Below are positions 35,248-45,782 of a stretch of DNA of 64,000 nucleotides, in pieces. The DNA is from Dimorphilus gyrociliatus (taxonomy: Eukaryota; Annelida; Polychaeta; Dinophilidae). Under the pieces are notes generated by a model that was given only the letters and a program-made list of their open reading frames with translations, did not search any database and was not told where the DNA came from. Location: NCBI GenBank assembly GCA_904063045.1, contig CAJFCJ010000046.1:238028-302027 (forward strand), read 5' to 3'. Made by a program: the position numbers and the translations under genes. Each line of letters opens with the position of its first letter. Position 1 is the stretch's first letter.

Positions 35248-35764
35248 TTCTTATACGAATCCTGGTTTCTAAATTTTTTATTGGTGAATGACAATGAATG
35301 TTTGTCCCAATTGCAAAATTGCTTCCTTTTTGATTGATGCTTGCTTTACATTTTCTTTTTTTGCTTCTTACAGAACAAGTCCATACAGTAGTTGTTTCTG
35401 TTTTTAATTTAATAGTATATGAAAAGCTTTTGTGAAAAAGTAAGTCTTTGCCTTTTTGACTTCCATTTGGCAGAATTTTAAAATGAAAATCGTCAGAAGA
35501 ATTTTCTTTGGCAGATGTTTCACTTTCAAAAGATTCTTCATCAATTTTTTCAGATTCTATATATGCATTTTGAATTGTTCCAAAATTTTCAATTTCAATT
35601 TCATTATCATATTCAATGTCACTTCCATTGATGATATTTTCTTTGCCAACCATACTTTCATCAGAATTGTCATTGCTACTCCAAGATAAAGATAATCTTA
35701 ATTCATCTGTGAATTCTTCAGTACTTTTTTTTTGACCTTGACTAATCTCTCCTTTCTCTTCCAT
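35096..35764 (-). CDS. FLYWCH-type zinc finger ORF
   Basis: The frame is open to 35815 but has no ATG before 35764. Its first 90 residues are acidic and Ser-rich with no fold. Then comes FKILPNGSQKGKDLLFHKSF, SYTIKL, VWTCSVRSKKRKCKASI and a terminal HCH. This is the F/Y-x-W-x-C-x6-C...H-x-H spacing of a FLYWCH zinc finger. Such fingers occur in DNA-binding regulators and in proteins derived from Mutator-like transposases. The 3' 150 bases overlap the F5/8C coding in another frame, so the true exon probably ends upstream near 35250. It may be one exon of a larger gene. Confidence 0.6.
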   Translation of the reverse strand: MEEKGEISQGQKKSTEEFTDELRLSLSWSSNDNSDESMVGKENIINGSDIEYDNEIEIENFGTIQNAYIESEKIDEESFESETSAKENSSDDFHFKILPNGSQKGKDLLFHKSFSYTIKLKTETTTVWTCSVRSKKRKCKASINQKGSNFAIGTNIHCHSPIKNLETRIRIRNEIKDNCSTFINAIPFNSGEYRIWNCSETISILFNSIRRIIYHSDNKDSE

Positions 35765-35815
35765 ATATAATTTTTCCTCCTTTATCTTGTTATTGTCCTC
35801 AATATTCTTTTCCAA

Positions 35816-36639
35816 AAAATCAATTTTTTTTCTCTTTCCTCATTAGGTTTTACAATAGAGTTAATATTCTTTACAACACATGCCCTTTGTTTTTCTGGAT
35901 CATCAATTTAATGGTGATTTAAAAGGAAAATTCTTTGGCAATTGTTCATTTTTGTGCAGTCATCTAGCCACTTGCATGTAAATATTGAAAATTTTCCAGA
36001 ATGTCATTAACAATCAGTCATTTTTTTTAATGTAATATTTTTTTTCAGATCCTATAATTTTCAGGGCGAATATTGTTTTCTACTCTTCAATTTACATTAA
36101 GATTGACTAGCGAACTTCAGGATGACGGTGCCAATAACTATTAGTATTAAACTAATCTCTACATAACAATAATGGCAACAGAAATGCCTGGTGACACATA
36201 TCTCCTTCATTATCCACAAATCATTATTTCAATATTTCATTTATAACACAAAACAAAAAAGTTATACATTGTAATGTCAAGGTCAAAATGATTTTCTTAA
36301 TTTATGAGAACACTTGGATTTTCTTTCTTTCTCTATTCAGTTATATACAGTATTACATATTTCTTTTCAACTATTAAATCAAATATTCAATTCAAAATTG
36401 ATTAATTTTTTAATTAAATTGATAATTAATCATTTAACCAATTGATCAGTCATTTTAGTTGAGTTTTTCGTGTTTTTTAAAAAAGAATGAATAGTTTCCT
36501 ATCTTGGATTGTCACTATTTTAATAGTAATTATAATTGGCAGTTAAATATTTAAAAAAGTTTGTGTTTATAATAGATTCAATTCTAAACAGCCTACAAAG
36601 AACAAGATAAAAAAAAATGCTCAGAATACCAACATTGGA
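35816..36639. other. Intergenic, no gene seen
   Basis: AT-rich and without a supported frame. Confidence 0.45.
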
Positions 36640-37032
36640 TGATAAAAACATATGTTGAAGAGAATGATAAATATTTTCTATACTTTTTAAATAGAGAATT
36701 TCTTTCAACTTGCCAATACAATTTTGATAATGAATTCCAACTTTACTGCCCATTTACCATGGATAGTCAACCAAACGTGATTGGAAATGGAAATGAGATA
36801 ATCTCCATCTTGATCTTGAAAATCAACTACTGTACACATATATTCACCTCAACAATCAACTTTATCTTTAAGTGACAGATACAACAGTAAAATAAAAGAA
36901 AAAAACACTTGAAAAAAATCAAAAAATGATTATAAATGACATGAGCAAACAAACAAAACATATGATTATTGAATTTTTCAACTATAAAACTAAACATAAA
37001 TCTCCTTGTTTTTACAAAATTTAAAAGAAATA
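36640..37032 (+). promoter_or_regulatory. Duplicated 5' flank of the peritrophin/C1q genes
   Basis: This segment is repeated, diverged, at about 39275-39731, directly upstream of the intact sister gene. Landmarks are TACTTTTTAAATAGAGAATT against TACTTTTAAAAAAGATAATA, and the shared ACACATATATTCACC. The duplication unit therefore included upstream sequence, probably the promoter. I see no core promoter motif I can defend. Confidence 0.5.
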
Positions 37033-38455
37033 ATGAAATTCGTAACTATATTTTTAATTTGTAAATATTCAATTTATTTTTCTCTCAATTATTTTTCGAA
37101 TCACTTTTTATTCTTTCTGTCTCTCTATCTTTCTTTTTTTCCTTCTCTTTCTCTAAGAGTTAAAACACTAATTGAATGGAACAACTCCCAATTTGCTTGT
37201 CCATTTGACTCTGAATTAAAACCAATTGATGGCTCATATCCAGATCCAGAAAACTGTGGAATTTATTATCATTGTATCAATGGTACTGCACATCCACAGC
37301 AATGTCCACCTGGACTTTTATTTACCGTTTCCATAACAAACTGCAAATATTCAATACAGGGTCGGGTGCGAACGTACCTGTTAGCAAATATTTACAACCC
37401 TGAAAACATTTTAGGAAAGGGTAAGTTTGAAAATTTGATTGGATTTATTGTTAGAGGGGCTCCAATTTAGGGTTAACACAGATATAACAGTCAACTTCAG
37501 ATATATTGAGGTAGGCTTCAACCCTCCAAGGGTACGTTCGCACCCCCACCCATTCAATACAATTTAATACAACTAATAACACACTAAATATTGAAAAGAA
37601 TGGTTACTATTTTCTCTCAACAACTGGTACAACAGCATTATTGGATACCAACCATTTCTTAATGGACTCATTGAATCTAGGAAATGATATAAGTTTACAT
37701 CAAACATCAAGTTCTAGTAAAGGAACATTTTGTAGATAAGGAATTTATGCTATAACGGCTCTTTATCCCCAACCTTTCATTGAGTTCACTTTTCCAACTG
37801 CAGCTATAAGCAGTGAAGATGGTTTTAAAACATCTTGGTCAGGTTTTAGGTATGAAGCAAACAGTGTATTCTTTGTTGGTCCAAGGTCTGATTTCTCCAC
37901 TGTAAGACAACCAATTCTATTTACCCAGATTGTTTCACTGAGGGGTGTCAGTATAAGTAATGACTATACACATATAAGAATATTATCACCTGGATGGTAT
38001 TTTATCAACTTTGGTGCTGGATTTTTAAATAGAATGCCTTGCAAAGCAAGCATAACATTAAATGGCAAATCTGTATCTTTTGAGAGATCTATAACAAAAA
38101 TTCATGGGAATTCCCTATTCTCTCAAGCATCTAGGGGTATAATTATTAAATTATATGAAAATGACCAGGTATCATTAAAATTGCAGTTAGGCAGTGCAAG
38201 GGCAGGAAGAATATATACTTATGTAGCTGGATTTAAATTAAATGCAACTGAGCAAAGTCCTGCATTTTATGCATATAGAACTAATGATGTAATAATAGCA
38301 TTTAGATCAAAGATAACCTTTAATGCAATTGTCATTGACACAAATTCTAGTTGGAATTCTTCAGAAAATGCTCATAAGGTTGCAATTTCTGGACTCTATC
38401 ATATTGATGTGTCTGTTGGCACATGGCCAAATTCACAATCTATAATATATATATA
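37033..38455 (+). pseudogene. Broken peritrophin/C1q-like gene (first of a tandem pair)
   Basis: It has the same start (MKFVTIFLI, intron, KTLIEWNNSQFACPFDSE) and first chitin-binding CBM14 domain as the intact gene at 39732-41693. Inside that domain, after ITNCKYS, a 195-bp DNA transposon is inserted. Beyond it the sequence jumps straight to the first C1q-like domain: the second CBM14 and the TSP1 domain are deleted. There is a TAG at 37736-37738 (GTFCR then stop). The last C1q-like domain ends abruptly (PNSQSIIYI) at a TA repeat where a Tc1-like fragment begins. It cannot make the full protein. Confidence 0.85.
37357..37551. mobile_element. hAT-type MITE inserted in peritrophin exon
   Basis: The 195-bp element starts CAGGGTCGGGTGCGAACGTA and ends TACGTTCGCACCCCCACCC, giving inverted repeats of about 20 bp. 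It is flanked by a perfect 8-bp duplication, ATTCAATA (37349-37356 and 37552-37559). The CAGGG start and 8-bp duplication are characteristic of the hAT superfamily. No transposase is present. Confidence 0.9.
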
Positions 38456-38720
38456 TATATACCTGATGGGCTGTCCACTTTGGGTTTGATTTAGATGCCC
38501 TGGTAATTTGCCTTTCCATCTTTGGTGTCACTTTTTTTGGTCTACCACTTCTTTGTTTATCTTTGACAGACTTTAGCTCTTTAAATTTATTTTTTATGTT
38601 TTGAACAGTATTCGGACTACATTTAAAAACCTTTGCCACTTTTCAAATGAATGTTTCAGGTCTTTTCAGACAATTTAAGATAGAAATTTTTGTTGTGTCA
38701 GATAGCTTCACCATTTTATT
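38456..38720 (-). mobile_element. Tc1-like transposase N-terminal fragment
   Basis: The reverse strand starts MVKLSDTTKISIL at 38713, meets a stop (TETFI-stop position near 38648) and continues in frame. A paired helix-turn-helix follows (KVFKCSPNTVQNIKNKFKEL), then the RSGRPKKVT linker typical of Tc1 transposases and the start of the second helix-turn-helix (WTAHQV). The catalytic DDE region is absent; the fragment ends at an AT-repeat in the C1q-like domain. Tc1 elements insert at TA, consistent with the junction. Confidence 0.8.
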
Positions 38721-39731
38721 TTAAATTTGTTAACTCTTTGATTACACATGCGCACACACATGAATGACCTTAAAATCTGGTTAAAAGTGACACTACTCAA
38801 TGATCAGGGTAAATTTTTCGAACATAAATAAAGCTTGCGGTTTTCCATAAATAGGCCTATCATATTAAAGTGATCATATTTCTGAGATTTAAAATGGAAA
38901 ACATATATTTTCTTTCTATAATGATAAGAAGAATATTATTAAATATAATAATATCCATCATTTTCATTCTTTAAGTACAGAAAGGGAAAACATCAAGAAA
39001 ATATTATTTTTTTGAGGTGTAACACTGACTTACCACCTGTACTGTATATATTTCACATCAGATATATGTCACTTCATTAGTTCAAAGAGTTGCTTCTATA
39101 AGTTTAAAATTTTTCTTAACATTTAAATTTATTATTTATAATATAAAATTTGGTCTTTAGTAATTTTCAATCAGAGCTCTGGCTATTTTCATCCCACCTT
39201 TAGCCATTTTCTAATCTGGTTATTTTCAATCCTGGATGTTTTCTACCAGTCCCCATAAAGAGAATGGCAAAAGTTTGCTATACTTTTAAAAAAGATAATA
39301 TATTTTCAAGTTGTTAATACAATTATAAGAATAATATTCAAGTTTACTGCTCAATTAGCCTGGAACAGTCAACAAAATATACCTGAAGATGGAAATGAGG
39401 TAATTTGTGTCTTGAAATTGTAAGAATAAAACTTTATACATATATTCACCCCAACAGTTAGCTTTATCTTTTTTAATGCTTATAAATGACTTCTAAAACA
39501 ATAAGATAAAAGAAAAAAACACTTGAAGACAAAAAATTTGATTATAAATGAATGATAGATTATGAATTTGATTTAGATTTCAATAAAATCTCGTTCATTT
39601 CATTTTCTTACCTTATTTCATTTTATCTGTAAAACAACTCTAATCAAAAGCAAAAAAGTAAAATTGTTGGATTTTTCAACTATAAAAGTAACCAAAAATC
39701 TCATTGTTTTATAGTAGACTAAAAAGAAATT
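38721..39731. other. Intergenic; second half is the duplicated 5' flank
   Basis: No gene is visible to about 39270. From about 39275 to the start codon the sequence is a diverged copy of 36640-37032. Confidence 0.5.
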
Positions 39732-41693
39732 ATGAAATTCTTAACTACATTTTTAATATGTAAATATTGAATGCATTTTTTATTCTTTCTGTCTCTCTAT
39801 CTCTCTGTTTTTCTTTCTCTCTCTCTAACAGTTAAAACACTAATTGAATGGAACAACTCACAGTTTGCTTGTCCATTTGACTCTGAATTAAAACCAATTG
39901 ATAGCTCATATCCAGATCCAGAAAACTGTGGAATTTATTATCATTGTATCAATGGTACTGCACATCCACAGCAATGTCCACCTGGACTTTTATTTACCGT
40001 TTCCATAACAAACTGTAAATATTCCCTATGTGTTGAACCACATCAAGCTGACTGTCTTGGAGGAACTTTGTCTTCAGCAATAATGGAATCAGACATTGCT
40101 ATGGAATGTTCAAAGGATGACATCAACACTTCTGAAAAGACTTGTTACATTAACAATGATGATTGTGAAGGAGGTCAGAATGGAACATTTCCAAATAAAA
40201 ATGATTGTCGACAATACTATCATTGTTATAATGGAGTTGCCTGGCCTCAGCAATGTCCCATAGGCTACTTTTTTAGTCCATCATTAAATATTCGTGATTG
40301 TACAACTAGAATTTGTGTTACAGCAGAAGAATCTAAATGTCCAGTAAAGGGTGGATGGTCTGAATGGTCAAGTTGGAGTAATTGCAATCCACAATGTGGA
40401 GATGGATTACGAACCCGAACAAGAAGTTGTACAAATCCTCCACCATCCAATGGAGGAGAGAAATGTGAAGGAAGTTCAGTTGATATAGATTTATGCTCAA
40501 ATCTTCCATGTAATTTAAATACAAATCCAGCATTCATGGTATCGTTGACAAGAACAACATCAGTTGGAAGGGGAAAGGTCTTTTGGCATAAAGTAAACCA
40601 TAACAATGGAAATCTGTTTAATACAACTACTAATACACTAAATATTGAAAAAAATGGTTTCTATTTTCTTTCAACAACTGGTACTAAAGAACTATCAAAT
40701 ATAAAACATTTCTATATGGACTCATTGAATCTTGGAAGAAAAATAGGCCTACATCAAATGGACAGCTCTGTGAAAGGTACATTCAGTAGATCAGGAATCA
40801 TTGCACTAAGAGCCCTTTATCCTGAACATTACATTCAATTTTATTTTGAAACTGTAGCTGTAAGCAGTGAAGATGGTTTTGAAACATCTTGGTCAGGTTT
40901 TAGGTGTGAAGCAAACAATGTATTCTTTGCTGGTCCAATGTCTGATTTCAATATAGTAGGACAAAAAATTCGACTTAATCAAATTGTTTTACTGTCTGGT
41001 GTCACTCTTACTCAGGGCCAAAAAGATATAATAGTATCATCAGCTGGATGGTATTTTATCAACTTTGGTGCTGGATTTGTAAATAGAATGTCTTGCATAG
41101 TAAGCATAACATTAAATGGCGAATCTGTATCTCATGAGAGATCTTTAGCAAAAAATCATGGGAATTCCCTATACTCTCAAGCATCTAGGGGTATAATTGT
41201 TCAATTGAATGCAAATGACAGGATATCACTAAAATTGCATTTAGGCATTGCAAGGTCAGGAAATATGAACACTTATATAGCTGGATTTAAATTAAATGCT
41301 ACTGAGCAAAGTCCTGCATTCTATGCATATAGAACTGATGATGTAATAATAGTATCTAGGGCAAAGATAGCCTTTAATGCAATTGTCATTGACACAAATT
41401 CTGGTTGGAATTCTTCAGAAAATGTTTATAAGGTTGCAATTTCTGGACTCTATCATATTGACGTGTCTGTTGGAATATGGCCAAATTCACATTCTATAAT
41501 ATATATTATGGTAAACAATGAACAAAGATTAGGTATGAGAAGAGTGAAATTAACACCAAGCTATGAAATAATGAGCAGAGTAGGTTTATTGAGATTGAAA
41601 GTGAATGATAGAGTATCCATAGAGACAAGTACTAATTTACATAGCAGTGATTGGAAATTAACATCATTGTCTTTGTTTTATGTTTCTTCTTAA
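39732..41693 (+). CDS. Secreted chitin-binding/TSP1/C1q-like protein
   Basis: Exon 1 is 39732-39759 (MKFLTTFLI), followed by a 72-nt intron ending in a long pyrimidine tract and ACAG. Exon 2 is 39832-41693, giving about 629 residues. An unspliced start at ATG 39771 is the alternative and would add a stronger hydrophobic leader. Domains in order: CBM14 chitin-binding (FACPFDSE...CGIYYHCINGTAHPQQCPPG), second CBM14 (CEGGQNGTFPNKNDCRQYYH), and a thrombospondin type 1 repeat (WSEWSSWSNCNPQCGDGLRT). Three C1q/TNF-like jelly-roll units follow; the last is the clearest (PAFYAYRTDDVI, NSGWNSSENVYKVAISGLYH). It is probably extracellular, linking chitin or glycans to other ligands. Two diverged relatives lie in the window: the broken tandem copy at 37033 and fragments in palindrome 2. 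Confidence 0.88.
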
Positions 41694-43193
41694 AAAAATA
41701 TATCTTTTCTGCTTTTTTCTAATTGTATCTAATTTGTACTGGCGAGGAAGCTTCTTATGATGTCTGGCTGCAGTAGACTAGTTCAATTGATCAATTCCTG
41801 TTTATTGTATTAAGCTCTCTAATTGGTAATAGGGAAAAAAACTTCTCCAATCACATAGTGATGTTTGGACGGTAAAAAACTAACCTTGGTGTTTTTATGA
41901 ATTGTTCCTGTTCCATTTGAAAACATTCTATTTAATGTAGCAATATGGAACTAAAATCAGATTTTTGCTTGTAACTTTGTTGTAACCAGAATGAATTAAT
42001 AAATTCAAACATAAAAAACAGTGTTGTAAACATTCTTTTTTTTCTTGTTTCCGATAATATATAGGCCTTGTTTTTGGTTGGAGAATGTTATTTTTAGTTT
42101 ACTCTTACTAAGTAGCTCTCAGGCAATCTAATAATGAATATTTTTCAAAGCACAAGTAGGCTTAAAAAGTATATTACACGGCTGTGTAAGCATTTTCTTT
42201 AACATTCACCTATATGAATTGCTAGATGTCATTTTCCAACATCAAATTAGCTGATGAATATCCGGCTTAATTATAATGGCATTCTTTGCAGGATAATCAG
42301 ATTTAGAGATTTTATAAAATAATAAGGAATAAGAATTGTCCTATCATAGAAAAGAGACAGAAAGAGAGGGAGAGAGAGATAGAGAAGAAACCATACAAAC
42401 TTGCTGTATAATCTTCCAAGAAAACTAGGATTAATCTGTTTAGAAACAAATTGACAGGTTATAACAAGTCTAGTGTCTAGGTTACCCAGTCAATTTTAAA
42501 ACACATAAACTGTCAAACATGACTGATACCTTCATTTCTTCCACTATGCAAAAATTCAGCAAAATAGTTTTGTCTACAGCACTATTGCATGCTGTTTGTT
42601 GTGAACAATCTCACAAGTTAGTTCTATATCCATCTTCCATCAAATTTACATCTCTTCTAAGTGGCTAACTCCTAATTCGGTTCTATTTGGACAAGTACTT
42701 ACCTACAACCCAACAGCAGGAAAGTACAATGACCAATATGTGGATTTGTTTAGGTCTATAGAAATATTCAATTTCATATACAAAAGCTGGTATCTGGTAA
42801 AAGGTCAAGGAGAAGTGACGAGCAACCATGATTTTGTGAATGATGTGTTGATATATCATATAATACAGAGAGTGTCAACTCTGAATAATCTCTCATAGGC
42901 TAAATGCTAACAGATAAATCAAAATCATTGCAGAGATTACCCAACTATAAAAAGAATGAAATTTATCAGAATGATTCTAAATTTTGAAATTTTGAAATGC
43001 AGTCTTTCCATTCCCTAAATAACAGAAAAGAATCAAAAAGATATGTGTAACAATTACTTAATAGCCAAATAAATGTAGGCTTAAGATCATCTTTCTCTTA
43101 TCATTTATCTCTGATAGTAAATTGGCTATACTTGCAAAATACTTTGGAGAGTTTATGGAGAAGATAAGAGGGGAATAAAAGAGAGAAGTTTAG
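41694..43193. other. Intergenic, simple repeats only
   Basis: A GA-rich microsatellite lies near 42355-42386. There is no supported gene. A TTTT run on the reverse strand at 43177-43180 is a likely polymerase III terminator for the tRNA gene. Confidence 0.5.
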
Positions 43194-43275
43194 CGCAGTC
43201 GACAGGATTCGAACCTGTGCGGGCAGAGCCCAATAGATTTCTAGTCTATCGCCTTAACCACTCGGCCACGACTGC
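43194..43275 (-). tRNA. tRNA-Ser (anticodon AGA)
   Basis: This 82-nt type 2 tRNA has acceptor GCAGTCG paired with CGACTGC and discriminator G. The D-arm A box is TGGCCGAGTGG, the anticodon loop CTAGAAA carries AGA, a long variable arm follows, and the T-arm B box is GGTTCGAATCC. There is no intron and no encoded CCA. A TTTT terminator follows 14 nt downstream. It decodes UCU (and UCC by inosine). Its 3' end matches the primer-binding site of the gypsy-like element in palindrome 1. Confidence 0.97.
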
Positions 43276-43820
43276 TTTACAATAAAAACAGGAAGTAACT
43301 GCCTGTCACTAAGTAAATGTAACAAAACAGTAGATTTTCTCTTATCTTCTTTACTCATGTTACACCTTGTTCAAAACTATTATACTCTTTCACTCTTTTT
43401 CTCTTATTTTTCCCTCCCTTTCTCTTCTTCTCTCTCTCTCTCTCTCTCTCTCTTTATCCTCCTGTCCCTCCCATTTATTTTTAAACAAGGAAGTATAAAA
43501 AAGGAGAATAAAATACTTTGAACTGCTGAGAAAAAACAACAAAGCATATTGTGAAAAGGATTATTATAAAGCTATGTAGGAATTTTAACAATCACGTGAC
43601 CTACTAGGCCACTCTTCCCATAGTTAATAGTTTGACACTATTGAAGAACAATATTGACAATAGGCCTTCAAAAGTTGATTTTATTTAATCTTAAAAAGAA
43701 TATTATAAGTAAACAATTGTTAAATGTATGCATAACAGAGATTATAGTCCTTCTTTACCTGTCTGCCCTACCCAAATAAAAATTCTTCTTCTTTTATCAG
43801 TTATTCTCTTTTTCTCCCTT
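43276..43820. other. Intergenic with CT microsatellite
   Basis: A (CT)n run lies near 43430-43452. No gene is seen. Confidence 0.5.
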
Positions 43821-44735
43821 TCAATATCTAAACAATCTGAACACAGGGTATTGCTCTTGATTTTGCAGATGGTACTGTTGTTGTTGTTGTTGTTGTTGTT
43901 TTTGTTGTGAATGGTAGTTGTCGTACTGATGATGCGGATGCAATTGTAGAGCCTCCTTTTGATGTTGATAAATTTGGTGAAAATTAGACGGGTTTATATT
44001 CAATTGATTTGGGTAGTTTCTATTAGAGATATACTCGTCACTTAGGGCTCTATAATCATATCCTTTTGGATAATGATTCCTCATATTTCTATTTTCTTCA
44101 TTATAGTCGACGCTATAATCATCTGAGTTGGTTACTATCGATTCGTCATCATCGTCTTCCTGATGAAAAGCTCTAAACGAGAATATTGCGTTAAGAATCG
44201 CCAAAGCGCTTGTCATGCAAGCCATATAGAAGGCGACGTGAAACTGTCCATCCTCTCCAATGATATTACTCAGGAAGAGAGCCCAAGCAATAATTGAAGC
44301 CAACGAGCAGAGTATGGAAAACCATCCTATTATTTGCTTGTTCAACGGATAAGATAGACTTTTGGTTAGTTGAGAAATTATACAAGAAAACCATGCTATT
44401 ACTATGGAAACTGCTGAGCCAATAAACAAGCTTTTCGTCGCTCTGAACCAATCATCTACAAATGATCTTTGATTAGTATCACTACGTTCTTCTATCTCTG
44501 AACTAAACTAACCTGAAGAATATTTAAAATTTGATGAATCAATACTCTCGCAGCGCATTGATTTGTTAACCGTGTTACATATCTTAAACAATCCTATTTC
44601 AATGGTTCCTTGATTCGTACTCTCGAATTTAAACCAACTGTTTAATCCAATAGCCATACCACTAAGGGCAATATTCACTGGTAGTCCAATGAACAAGAGA
44701 ACTTTAATTGTTACTGGCTGTCTATCAAATGCCAT
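43821..44735 (-). CDS. Claudin/PMP22-like four-TM protein with polyQ tail
   Basis: Coding starts at ATG 44735 with TM1 (IKVLLFIGLPVNIALSGMAI). The first loop then carries the claudin signature W...GLF..C...C (GLNSWFKF, IGLFKICNTV, MRCESI). Three more TM segments follow (SAVSIVIAWFSCIISQL, ILCSLASIIAWALFL, VAFYMACMTSALAILNAIF). The cytoplasmic tail is acidic then rich in His, Tyr, Asn and Gln, with a polyglutamine run encoded near 43874-43906. Claudins seal intercellular junctions; PMP22-family relatives have other membrane roles. Between 44513 and 44497 the frame meets a TAG: either a 15-nt segment bounded by GT and AG is removed, or the copy has a nonsense change. Downstream coding is otherwise intact. 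Confidence 0.75.
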
Positions 44736-45782
44736 TCTCGTATCCTGCACAAACTGTAGCCAATCACACAGCCAGAGTAGGAGAGAGAGACAGAGAAACA
44801 GACAGGGAGACAGACAGAGAGAGAGAGAGAGAGAGAGAGAGCAGAGAAAGAGGGAGGGGGTAAGAAAAAAAGGTAACTACAGTTTCCGCTTATTTTAAGC
44901 AATCAATATCTATAAATCCTATAAGAATGGGGCTGGCAATGATAGGCCAAAGATAGCAAATAATTTTTTTCACTACCTCCACCACCACCACCAGCATACT
45001 ACTTGTACAAAATATTATGGAAAGCAATTTTTATTTCTCTTTACAAACACTTTAAAGATGTTTGTCAACATTTTTAACAAATAGATAATAGGACAAACTA
45101 TCAATTAGGTCAATGAAACAAATAATATCACTGTTGAGTAGGCTAAAAGCATAATGATCTATAACAAATAATAAAGACACTTCATCTTTTCAGTTCCAAC
45201 CGTTGTAACAGTCTTTTCAAAGTGTTTCCGTATGAATAAATGTCTTCCTTGTCAGCGTTATCTTGCAATCCTCCAATGTCAATCATTGACAATATCCATA
45301 TTCTCTTTTTACTCTTCCTGTCCTAAAGAAAAAAAACAATATCTATTTTTAACTGGGTCTTTCATTTCATATTCAAACAAGAGTTCTATCATCCAACCTG
45401 AAAAAATATGGCGTCTAATGAGATTTTACCCATCAGCACAAAATCGAGTGAATGACAAAATGTTACTGCTGTTATTACATTTCTAGAAATTTCTAGAATA
45501 TTATTAATTGTTAAACTCAATAGAGAATTCTTGTAATCTGCTAAACTGTTCAAAGGTTTGTAGACACAGAGAAAATTCTTGTTCATTTCACTCATAAAAG
45601 TACAATCTATAAGACAAACATTTCATTTTAAATTTGAAAAAATTGTTTGACAAACATTTTAAATATTCAAAAAAAAAAGAATTCTCACTTTTTTCCAAAT
45701 GTTTATTTACAACCATTTTCAAATGTTGCTCACTGAAAAAGAATTATCTTTCTCGCTCTGTTTTTCTTTCTCTTTTGTATTT
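44736..45782. other. Intergenic; GA microsatellite near 44780-44843
   Basis: A long GA/GACA microsatellite lies about 45-110 bp upstream of the claudin-like start codon. No gene is seen in the rest. Confidence 0.5.

Noticed and set aside
43840-43910. A forward ORF rich in leucine over the CTG/TTG repeat.
   Set aside because: It is the antisense of the polyglutamine run in the claudin-like gene.
44689-44898. Forward and reverse ORFs over the GA microsatellite upstream of the claudin-like gene.
   Set aside because: Translations are Arg/Glu or Ser/Leu simple repeats created by the microsatellite.
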